DNA of 64,000 nt from an uncultured Dokdonia sp. (lineage in GTDB: Bacteria; Bacteroidota; Bacteroidia; Flavobacteriales; Flavobacteriaceae): the NCBI RefSeq assembly GCF_947496725.1, contig NZ_CANMDS010000001.1, forward strand, positions 186,001 through 250,000. The letters run 5' to 3'. The notes below the pieces were generated by a model. That model was not told the DNA's origin, did not search any database, and was given only the letters and a program-made list of their open reading frames with translations. A program made the position numbers and the translations under genes. Below, piece after piece: positions 34,504-42,160 of the stretch (its first letter is position 1; each line of letters opens with the position of its first letter).

Positions 34504-35568
34504 CTACAATCTAACAGATTTATCTCGTAGTACAAAATCTGCAATCACAAGTGCTGCCATTGCTTCTACTATAGGCACCGCTCTAGGGACTACACAAGGA
34601 TCGTGACGCCCTTTACCTTGCATCTCTACAGTTTCTCCGGCGGCATTAATCGTTTCTTGCTTTTGCATCACCGTTGCTACCGGCTTAAACGCTACTTTAA
34701 AGTAAATATCCATCCCGTTTGAGATACCGCCTTGCACGCCACCACTAAGATTGGTCTTTGTAGTACCGTCATTATTAAAATGGTCGTTATGATCTGAGCC
34801 CTTCATCTTTGCTCCCTCAAAACCGCTTCCATACTCAAAGCCTTTTACAGCATTTATAGAAAGCATAGCCTTACCTAACTCTGCGTGTAGTTTATCAAAC
34901 ACAGGCTCTCCTAACCCTATAGGTACGTTTTGTATCACACAGGTTATAACACCTCCTATGGTATCACCTTGCTTTTTTATTACTTTAATTTTTTCTTCAC
35001 ACGCTTTCGCGAAAGCGGGATCAGCACATCTTACATCATTTTTTTCAATCTCATTAAAGTCAAGTTCTTGATATGGAGTATCCATAGATAAATCTCCTAC
35101 CGCACTTGTAAATGCGTGAAAGGTAATGCCTTGTAAAAATTGCTTTGCAATCGCCCCAGCTACTACTCTACTCGCAGTCTCTCTAGCCGAAGATCTTCCA
35201 CCACCACGATAATCGCGATTACCATACTTTTTATCATACGTATAGTCTGCGTGGCTTGGTCTATAGGTGTCTTTTATATGCCCGTAATCTTTAGACTTCT
35301 GATTTGTGTTTACAATTTGAAAACCTATAGGAGTCCCTGTAGTCTTTTCTTCAAAAATACCAGATAAAAAGTCTACCGTATCCGGTTCCTTACGCTGGGT
35401 TACAATTTTAGATTGTCCTGGTTTACGACGATCTAGATCTCTCTGTATTGCATCAAAATCTATCTCAAGACCTGCAGGACATCCATCTATGATTCCTCCT
35501 ATTGCCTTACCGTGAGACTCGCCAAAAGTGGTGAGTTTAAATATCGTTCCGTAGGTATTACCAGCCAT
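34504..35568 (-). CDS. aroC: Chorismate synthase
   Basis: 354 residues from the ATG at 35568 ([20 protein letters not shown]); a TTG six codons upstream is rejected because homologues start here. It makes chorismate from EPSP with reduced FMN, the last step of the shikimate pathway. Signatures are [10 protein letters not shown], the arginine-rich [19 protein letters not shown] and [20 protein letters not shown]. Palindrome copy 11 encodes [12 protein letters not shown] in a variable surface region. A promoter with TAnnTTTG and TTG spaced by 18 bases lies 16 bases upstream. Confidence 0.97.
   Translation of the reverse strand: MAGNTYGTIFKLTTFGESHGKAIGGIIDGCPAGLEIDFDAIQRDLDRRKPGQSKIVTQRKEPDTVDFLSGIFEEKTTGTPIGFQIVNTNQKSKDYGHIKDTYRPSHADYTYDKKYGNRDYRGGGRSSARETASRVVAGAIAKQFLQGITFHAFTSAVGDLSMDTPYQELDFNEIEKNDVRCADPAFAKACEEKIKVIKKQGDTIGGVITCVIQNVPIGLGEPVFDKLHAELGKAMLSINAVKGFEYGSGFEGAKMKGSDHNDHFNNDGTTKTNLSGGVQGGISNGMDIYFKVAFKPVATVMQKQETINAAGETVEMQGKGRHDPCVVPRAVPIVEAMAALVIADFVLRDKSVRL
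35002..35017. repeat. Dispersed palindrome, exact copy 11
   Basis: CGCTTTCGCGAAAGCG, exact, inside aroC, read as AFAKA. Confidence 0.95.
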
Positions 35569-35583
35569 TGTACTTGTTTTCAA

Positions 35584-35612
35584 CAAATGTAAATTGAAAA
35601 GCTCATAATCAA
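35584..35612 (-). promoter_or_regulatory. Bacteroidota promoter of aroC
   Basis: On the minus strand: TTG (35612-35610), 18 bases, then TACATTTG (35591-35584). This fits TTG-N18/19-TAnnTTTG. The implied transcript start near 35577 lies just before the chosen ATG at 35568 and excludes the upstream TTG as start. Confidence 0.65.
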
Positions 35613-35739
35613 AAACTAATAACTCACTTAATGATTAATTAAAGTAGCTCTCAAATCATAACAAAAACTTTTAAACCACTTAACCCCTAATTAACCAACA
35701 CAAAATGTTTTATAACAAACTTGCAATCAAAACGATACA

Positions 35740-36558
35740 TTGAAGAGACCTGTAGAAATAGTTGTACTTTCAGACATACATTTAGGCACTTACGGCTGTC
35801 ACGCTACAGAGGTTTTTCAATATCTAAACTCAATAAAACCAGAAATTCTTATCCTTAACGGTGATATTGTAGACATCTGGCAGTTTAGAAAACGGTTTTT
35901 CCCAAAAGAGCATCTTAAGGTTATTAAAAAAATCATCACACTCGCCTCAAAGGGTACACAGGTGTACTACATTACGGGTAATCACGATGAGATGCTTCGT
36001 AAATTTAGCGATGCTGTGATGGGTAATATCCATCTCATAGACAAGTTAGTACTTAACCTAGATGGTAAAAAAGCGTGGTTTTTTCACGGAGATGTTTTTG
36101 ATGTCTCCATACAGCACACCAAGTGGATTGCAAAACTAGGCGGATGGGGTTACGACTTTTTAATACTCTTTAATAGGCTACTTAATAAATGGCTTGTAAA
36201 AATGGGAAGAGAGAAATACTCGCTCTCTAAAAAAATAAAGAATAGTGTAAAAGGAGCTGTTAAGTTTATAAATGATTTTGAAAACACAGCTACAGATCTG
36301 GCTATAGAAAACAAGTTTGATTATGTAATATGTGGTCACATACACCAGCCTGCTATACGTAAGGTTAAAAATCATAAAGGAAGTACCTTATACCTAAATA
36401 GTGGAGACTGGATTGAAAACCTTACATACCTTGAATATCACGATAAAGAGTGGAGTCTCAAAAACTATAGAGCTGAGTTTGATAAAACCTCTTACATTGA
36501 AGAAACCTTAGACCCTATGTATGATCTTAGCGCGTTGTTGCCTAATGTCTTAAAATAG
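35740..36558 (+). CDS. LpxH-like metallophosphoesterase (UDP-2,3-diacylglucosamine pyrophosphatase family)
   Basis: 272 residues from a TTG start at 35740; it is the only start that keeps the KRPVEIVVLSDIHLG terminus seen in homologues, and a stop lies nine codons upstream. Calcineurin-type metal motifs are complete: SDIHLG (about 10-15), NGDIVDIW (about 41-48), GNHDEM (about 81-86), and GHIHQPA near 200. Homologues in this phylum are annotated as UDP-2,3-diacylglucosamine diphosphatase, a lipid A pathway enzyme, though this branch differs from classical LpxH. Cytosolic side of the membrane expected. Confidence 0.85.
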   Translation: MKRPVEIVVLSDIHLGTYGCHATEVFQYLNSIKPEILILNGDIVDIWQFRKRFFPKEHLKVIKKIITLASKGTQVYYITGNHDEMLRKFSDAVMGNIHLIDKLVLNLDGKKAWFFHGDVFDVSIQHTKWIAKLGGWGYDFLILFNRLLNKWLVKMGREKYSLSKKIKNSVKGAVKFINDFENTATDLAIENKFDYVICGHIHQPAIRKVKNHKGSTLYLNSGDWIENLTYLEYHDKEWSLKNYRAEFDKTSYIEETLDPMYDLSALLPNVLK

Positions 36559-36576
36559 CAGCAAGGCTTTGTTTAC

Positions 36577-36584
36577 TATATTTG
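36577..36584 (+). promoter_or_regulatory. Candidate -7 element for the lipoprotein gene at 36607
   Basis: TATATTTG matches TAnnTTTG, 22 bases before the ATG. The -33 TTG is not at the right spacing. Confidence 0.35.
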
Positions 36585-36606
36585 TTTTAAAGCAAATAAG
36601 TACATT

Positions 36607-37443
36607 ATGAAATTTTACACACTACTCGCCTTATCCCTTTTTATAACCTTAGCAAGTTGCAGTGACTCAGATGAGGATACTCAGAGCACTACAGATATGA
36701 GTGAGAGTGAGGACCAGATGGAAGATGCTCCGGTTTATAGCTACTACTCTTTAACCACTGGAGATAACTGGCAGTATGACGTTACCACAGATGATATGGA
36801 CACTACACAAGACAATCTTGAGGTAATAGGACTTACCGAAATTAATGGAACAAGCTTTACAGATTTTGAGTCAAATGTAGATAGCGCAGGCTTTATTACA
36901 AATCTTATCGCTGCTGGTGGACTTGTAGAAAGTGAAGGTACCTTACGTTACTCTGGAGAAGTGACTATACCTCTAGATGAGACTAATAATATCTCGCTGC
37001 TTATACCAGTAATAAAATTATATGATCAATCCATTACGACAGCAGGCACGCAAGTAGATCAGATTACACAAACTATTACTCAAGAAATAGAAGGAATCCC
37101 TGTTACTATAGATGCACTTGTTACATCTACTAGTGGTAATACAATAGAAAATAGTAGTATAAATGGAGAGACATTCCCGCGTGTTCTGACAGCAACACTT
37201 ACTATTAATGCTACTATAAGCGCATCTATACTAGGTGTACAAGTAACGCTTCTTGAGTCACAAGATGTTATCGTAACTACTAACACCTATGCTCAAAATA
37301 TTGGTCTTGTAAATTCTGATCTAGATTTTCAATATGAATTTGAGGACTTAAGCAGCTTTGGTGTAACGCTCCCATTCCCTGAGAGTGCTTCTAGTTTTAC
37401 TAATCAAGTGATTACTACCTATGATGTCGCTGGTGATGATTAA
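36607..37443 (+). CDS. Hypothetical lipoprotein
   Basis: 278 residues. Signal MKFYTLLALSLFITLASC with an acidic and serine/threonine-rich tether (SDSDEDTQSTTDMSESEDQ). The mature part begins YYSLTTGDNWQYDVTTDD and continues in alternating beta strands, ending SASSFTNQVITTYDVAGDD. I do not recognise a named family; the YY(P/S)LTxGNxWxY start is common in flavobacterial lipoproteins of unknown function. Surface location is likely. Its stop overlaps the stop of the convergent oxidoreductase gene by 4 bases. Confidence 0.78.
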   Translation: MKFYTLLALSLFITLASCSDSDEDTQSTTDMSESEDQMEDAPVYSYYSLTTGDNWQYDVTTDDMDTTQDNLEVIGLTEINGTSFTDFESNVDSAGFITNLIAAGGLVESEGTLRYSGEVTIPLDETNNISLLIPVIKLYDQSITTAGTQVDQITQTITQEIEGIPVTIDALVTSTSGNTIENSSINGETFPRVLTATLTINATISASILGVQVTLLESQDVIVTTNTYAQNIGLVNSDLDFQYEFEDLSSFGVTLPFPESASSFTNQVITTYDVAGDD

Positions 37444-40352
37444 ATAAGCGCTTGTCTTAAAACTGTAACAGGATGTAAAGCTACACGTTGTGTACCATCC
37501 TTTATTTGGTGTCTACAGCTAGTCCCGTTTGCAACTATAACAGTGTCGTTACTTGCCCTACGCACTGCGGGAAATAAGGTTTGCTCACCTACCTTCATAC
37601 TCACTTCATAATGCTCCTTCTCATACCCGAAGCTGCCCGCCATACCGCAGCAGCCAGATGGTATAATGGTAGGCACATAGTTTACCGGTAAATTAAGTAT
37701 TGCAAATGTGTGTGATACAGATGAGAGTGCCTTTTGATGGCAATGCCCGTGTATTTTGAGTTTTTTCGCTTTCGCGGAAAACTGCTCTGCGGTAATTACT
37801 CCTTTTTTAATTTCATTATGTAAAAACTCTTCTATAAGAAAAGCCTTTGCAGCTATTTGTTTTGCTATCTCTACGTCATCTGCCAGTCGAATATATTCAT
37901 CTCTAAACGTAAGCAACGCCGAAGGTTCTATACCCACTATGACAGTTTGATCCCCAATATCTTTAAACGCCGCAATATTTTTATTTGCCAAAACTTTTGC
38001 TTCATCTAAGAATCCCTTTGAGATGTAAGAACGACCACTATCGTGGTTTGTAATTACCTGCAAGTCGTATCCAAGATTAGTTAAAAGTACAACTGCATCT
38101 TGCGCTATTGATCCATCTAGATATTGAGAGAATTCATCTATATAAAGAACAACTTTAGTTTTGGATATAGCTGGAGTACTTAAATTAGTGTAGCTAGCTA
38201 CATTACTTTCTTGAGGATTTAAAAATACCTCAAGTTTAGGCAAACTACGCTTTTTTGCTATACCTAAAGTGGCTTTTGCAATACCACCAGTTACCGCTAG
38301 CATTGTATTATAAAACCTAGGAGCTGCAGCTCCTAACTTATTAATTTTTGTGTTATGCGCAAATAATTTGGTGCGTAAACTACTCCCATTAGATTTTTGA
38401 TATTGATACTCAAACTCTGCTTTGAGCGTAGCAACATCTACATTACTTGGACACTCACTTGCACACGCTTTGCAACTAAGGCATAAGTCAAAAACATCCT
38501 TAAGTTCCTTGTGATTATACTTATTTGCCTTTTCTGAAGTTGTTAAAAACTCACGTAAGGTATTGGCCCTCGCTCTAGTTGTATCTTTCTCATCACGAGT
38601 CGCACGATAACTAGGGCACATAGCACCTCCAGCGCTAGGCATCTTTCTACAATCACCACTACCATTACATTTTTCGGCTAGGCGTAGTATTCCTTGATTG
38701 TCATTAAAATTTAATAGCGTCTCTACCTCTGGTTCTTGACGACCAACTTCATAGCGTAAATTTTGATCCATAGGGAAAGCATCTATTATCTTTCCGGCAT
38801 TAAAAATATGATGAGGGTCAAAAGCACTCTTAACTGCTTTCATCATCTCATAATTTTTTTTACCCACCATAAGTGGTATGAACTCTGCACGTACAATACC
38901 ATCACCGTGCTCACCACTCATTGAGCCATTATATTTTTTAACCAGATGCGCTACATCTGTAGTAATCTGTCTAAAGAGCGATACATCTTCCTTTTTCTTT
39001 AAATCAAGTATAGGTCGTAAATGCAACTCTCCAGCGCCCGCGTGTGCATAATACACAGCATCTTGCTCATAACGGTCCATAATAGCTGTAAACTCGTCTA
39101 TATAAGCCGCAAGATCCTCTAGAGCCACTGCCGTGTCTTCTATGCAAGCTACTGCCTTCTTATCTCCTATTATATTTCCTAAGAGACCCAGGCCTGCTTT
39201 GCGCAACTCCATAGCTTGAGCTATTTCTGCTCCTTCCAGTATTGGAAAGGCATAACCTATTTGCTCCTTTTGTAAATCTGTAATAACAGCACTTGCTTGT
39301 GCTCTTGCACCTTCTAGTGTATGGTCACAAACTTCTAGCATTAATATTGCTGCCGGATCACCGTCTACAAAAAATCTATTTTTGAGCTGATCACGATTGT
39401 TTTTTGTGCAGTCTAAAATCACTTTATCCATCATCTCACAGGTAAAGAGATTATGACGCATAGCCGGCACAACAGCTTTAAGACAACTAGTTAAATCCTC
39501 AAAATGCGCGGCTACAAGTACATTATATGCTGGAGGTAACTCGTCAAGTTGTAAAGTGATTTCTGTAGTAAAAGCAAGCGTACCCTCACTTCCTGCGAGT
39601 AAACTACACATATTAAAATCTTTTCCACTTACGTGAAAAGGGTTCATTTGTGCCAAGTAATCTAGGGCATAGCCCGTATTTCTTCTATGTATCTCTGGTT
39701 TTGGAAAATGCGCTACTATTTCAGCTCTTGATTCCTCGTCTTTTAGTGATGTATAAATTGTGTTGTATATACTCCCTTCTAAGGTGTTATGTGTTAACTT
39801 TTCGCGAAAGCGTACTTCATCTAAATTTTCAAAAGTAGCCTCACTACCATCAGATAAAATCGTTTTAAGTTTTACCGTCTTATCTCTGGTCACACCGTAC
39901 TGAATACTAGTGGTTCCGGAAGAGTTATTACCCACCATACCCCCTATCATACAGCGGTTTGCAGTAGATGTATTAGGTCCAAAAAACAAGCCGTGAGGCT
40001 TTAAAAATAAATTAAGCTCATCGCGTATCACTCCGGGCTGTACAACAACCTGTTTTTTTTCTTTATCAAAAGAGATGATGTTTGTAAAGTGTTTTGACAC
40101 ATCTACCACAATCCCATCTCCCACACACTGTCCCGCTAGGGATGTTCCTGCGGTGCGCGGTATGAGTGTGATGTTATTTTGTAAAGCAAACTCACATAAA
40201 ACTTTAATATCCTGCCCTGTTTTAGGAAGAGCAACAGCTAGCGGAATTTTACGATATACAGATGCATCTGTCGCATAAATAGTTTTATGTAGATTATCGT
40301 AGTGAAGTTCTCCTTCTAATTGAGTCTGTAATTTTTTTAATAATATTTTCAC
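37440..40352 (-). CDS. FAD-linked oxidase fused to Fe-S/CCG domains (D-lactate or D-2-hydroxyglutarate dehydrogenase-like)
   Basis: 970 residues from a GTG start. The N-terminal FAD-binding PCMH domain (about 30-270) has LIPRTAGTSLAGQCVGDGI and MVGNNSSGTTSIQYG. A FAD-oxidase C-terminal domain follows to about 530 (GSMSGEHGDGIVRAEF). Next come ferredoxin-type clusters: a GDCRK/MCPSY region near 555-575 and CLSCKACASECP near 625-635. The end has a CCG domain with GCCGMAGSFGYE near 900. This single-chain layout is that of YdiJ-like D-2-hydroxyacid dehydrogenases passing electrons to the quinone pool. The exact substrate is unknown. A decayed palindrome copy encodes RFRE (39797-39812). Confidence 0.92.
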   Translation of the reverse strand: MKILLKKLQTQLEGELHYDNLHKTIYATDASVYRKIPLAVALPKTGQDIKVLCEFALQNNITLIPRTAGTSLAGQCVGDGIVVDVSKHFTNIISFDKEKKQVVVQPGVIRDELNLFLKPHGLFFGPNTSTANRCMIGGMVGNNSSGTTSIQYGVTRDKTVKLKTILSDGSEATFENLDEVRFREKLTHNTLEGSIYNTIYTSLKDEESRAEIVAHFPKPEIHRRNTGYALDYLAQMNPFHVSGKDFNMCSLLAGSEGTLAFTTEITLQLDELPPAYNVLVAAHFEDLTSCLKAVVPAMRHNLFTCEMMDKVILDCTKNNRDQLKNRFFVDGDPAAILMLEVCDHTLEGARAQASAVITDLQKEQIGYAFPILEGAEIAQAMELRKAGLGLLGNIIGDKKAVACIEDTAVALEDLAAYIDEFTAIMDRYEQDAVYYAHAGAGELHLRPILDLKKKEDVSLFRQITTDVAHLVKKYNGSMSGEHGDGIVRAEFIPLMVGKKNYEMMKAVKSAFDPHHIFNAGKIIDAFPMDQNLRYEVGRQEPEVETLLNFNDNQGILRLAEKCNGSGDCRKMPSAGGAMCPSYRATRDEKDTTRARANTLREFLTTSEKANKYNHKELKDVFDLCLSCKACASECPSNVDVATLKAEFEYQYQKSNGSSLRTKLFAHNTKINKLGAAAPRFYNTMLAVTGGIAKATLGIAKKRSLPKLEVFLNPQESNVASYTNLSTPAISKTKVVLYIDEFSQYLDGSIAQDAVVLLTNLGYDLQVITNHDSGRSYISKGFLDEAKVLANKNIAAFKDIGDQTVIVGIEPSALLTFRDEYIRLADDVEIAKQIAAKAFLIEEFLHNEIKKGVITAEQFSAKAKKLKIHGHCHQKALSSVSHTFAILNLPVNYVPTIIPSGCCGMAGSFGYEKEHYEVSMKVGEQTLFPAVRRASNDTVIVANGTSCRHQIKDGTQRVALHPVTVLRQALI

Positions 40353-40438
40353 GGGGATAAAAATAGATAAAATTTTATGCAGTCGTTAACGTTATAGAGG
40401 TGGTGTTCTTAATAATTTTACACTTAAAATAAATAACT

Positions 40439-40933
40439 ATGAAACATACAATATATACCCTACTTCTCTTTATAGGAATTAGCGTAACGGCTATAGGGCA
40501 AGAAATCTCTCCAAATGCTATAGGTTTAAGACTAGGCGATAATAATGGTTTTAGCACAGAAGTAAATTACCAGCGAGCACTAAGTGAGAATAATAGACTA
40601 GAGTTAGGCCTCTCGTGGAGAACGGGTAATAACTTTGATGCTATAAAAGGTACAGGTATTTATCAGTGGGTATGGAATATAGATGGTGGCTTAAACTGGT
40701 ATGCCGGAGCAGGTGCATCTGTAGGGTCTTTTGATGTAGATGAAGATTTTCCTGGATTTGATAATAACGACAGTGAGTTTTTTCTCAATGCAGCTGGTGA
40801 TATCGGGATTGAATATAGGTTTGACTTCCCACTACTACTCTCTCTAGATTTTAGACCAGAGATAGCAATACTTAATGACTTTGATGATAGTCTTGAGTTT
40901 GATGTAGCACTAGGTATAAGATACCTTTTTTAA
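40439..40933 (+). CDS. Small outer-membrane beta-barrel-like protein
   Basis: 164 residues. Signal peptide MKHTIYTLLLFIGISVTAIGQ. The mature part is a run of amphipathic strands: AIGLRLGDNNGFSTEVNYQR, RLELGLSWRTG, WNIDGGLNWYAGAGASVG, IGIEYRFDFPLLLSLDFRPE and a final VALGIRYLF ending in phenylalanine, the usual C-terminus of an outer-membrane barrel. Seven or eight strands are likely. No function can be assigned. It is followed after 7 bases by the end of the convergent bshA gene. Confidence 0.8.
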   Translation: MKHTIYTLLLFIGISVTAIGQEISPNAIGLRLGDNNGFSTEVNYQRALSENNRLELGLSWRTGNNFDAIKGTGIYQWVWNIDGGLNWYAGAGASVGSFDVDEDFPGFDNNDSEFFLNAAGDIGIEYRFDFPLLLSLDFRPEIAILNDFDDSLEFDVALGIRYLF

Positions 40934-40940
40934 GAGGAAT

Positions 40941-42068
40941 CTAAGCTTTTACTAAAGCTCTTTCATATAACTCCTCATAAAGCGGTACAATGTTTTGAAT
41001 ATCAAACTTGGCCGCTTCTTTTTTGGCATTAGTTTTAAATTCTTCAAGAATCTTATCGTCCTCAAGTATGCGTATAGCATTTTGAGCCATATCTGCAATG
41101 TTCCCTACGTTACTTAAATAACCTGTTACACCATCTACATTTACTTCTGGTATACCACCGGCATTACTTGATATAACTGGTACACGGTTTACCATAGCCT
41201 CTAGCGCTGCAAGCCCAAAACTCTCTGCCTCAGAAGGCAGTAAGAAGAGATCAGAAAAGCAAAGTATTTTATCTATCTCATTACTATTACCTAAAAATCG
41301 TACTTTCTCCTCTATACCTAGTTCTCTCACGCGCTGCTCTGCCGCTTCACGTTCTGGCCCCTCACCTACCATAAGAAGCTTAGAAGGAATCTCAAGTTGT
41401 AATCGATAAAACACCTCAATAACATCAGAGATACGTTTTACCTTTCTAAAGTTACTTATGTGAGTTACTATGCGCTCATCTTCATTTGCCATAAGGCTGC
41501 GCTGGCAGTCTGTAAATGTATCATCTACAGCAGTGTAGTCTATAAAGTTAGGTACTACATCTATTTCTTTTGTGATATCAAATAAGCGTAGCGTATCCTG
41601 CTTTAAACTTTCTGAAACAGAGGTAACAACATCACTATTATTAATACTAAAACTTACTGCTGGTCTATAAAAAGGGTGACTCCCCACAAGAGTTATATCT
41701 GTACCGTGAAGTGTGGTTACCATAGGCACTTCTATTCCCTCTTGCTTGAGCATTTCTTTTGCCATATAACCGGCATATGCGTGTGGTATTGCATAGTGCA
41801 CGTGTAAGATATCAATGCTCTCTTTTTTTATAATACGTACTAGCTTACTAGACAAAGCAAGCTCGTAAGGTTGATAATGAAATAGCGCATAGTCTGGTAC
41901 ATTTACCTCGTGAAAATGAATATTGTCATTAAGCAATGCAAGTCTCACTGGCTGCTTGTAAGTAACAAAGTGTACCTCGTGACCTCTTTTTGACAAAGCG
42001 ATTCCAAGTTCGGTTGCTACTACACCACTTCCTCCAAAGGTTGGGTAACAGACAATTGCAATTTTCAT
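40941..42068 (-). CDS. bshA: N-acetyl-alpha-D-glucosaminyl L-malate synthase
   Basis: 375 residues from MKIAIVCYPTFGGSGVVATE; an upstream in-frame extension (MSPLSRKRKRNN) is merely the palindrome being read through, so the inner ATG is chosen. It is a GT4 glycosyltransferase that joins GlcNAc from UDP-GlcNAc to L-malate, the first step of bacillithiol synthesis. Signatures are PTFGGSGVVATELG, the H..HYA region ILHVHYAIPHAYAGYM, and ESFGLAALEAMVNRVPVISS in the donor-binding lobe. Its presence implies bacillithiol as the main low-molecular-weight thiol; bshB and bshC lie elsewhere. Confidence 0.95.
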   Translation of the reverse strand: MKIAIVCYPTFGGSGVVATELGIALSKRGHEVHFVTYKQPVRLALLNDNIHFHEVNVPDYALFHYQPYELALSSKLVRIIKKESIDILHVHYAIPHAYAGYMAKEMLKQEGIEVPMVTTLHGTDITLVGSHPFYRPAVSFSINNSDVVTSVSESLKQDTLRLFDITKEIDVVPNFIDYTAVDDTFTDCQRSLMANEDERIVTHISNFRKVKRISDVIEVFYRLQLEIPSKLLMVGEGPEREAAEQRVRELGIEEKVRFLGNSNEIDKILCFSDLFLLPSEAESFGLAALEAMVNRVPVISSNAGGIPEVNVDGVTGYLSNVGNIADMAQNAIRILEDDKILEEFKTNAKKEAAKFDIQNIVPLYEELYERALVKA

Positions 42069-42106
42069 AGTACGGTTTTTTGGGTTGTTTCTTTTACGCT
42101 TTCGCG

Positions 42107-42122
42107 AAAGCGGACTCATACA
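42107..42122. repeat. Dispersed palindrome, exact copy 12
   Basis: CGCTTTCGCGAAAGCG, exact, in the gap between the GH3 gene (stop at 42161) and the bshA start (42068). Confidence 0.95.
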
Positions 42123-42160
42123 CTTTATAAGTAGTACAAGTAGCTCATAGCCTTACAAAT

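Noticed and set aside
42069-42119. Longer N-terminus for BshA (MSPLSRKRKRNN...)
   Set aside because: The extra residues come from reading through a palindrome copy; the family starts at MKIAIVCYP.
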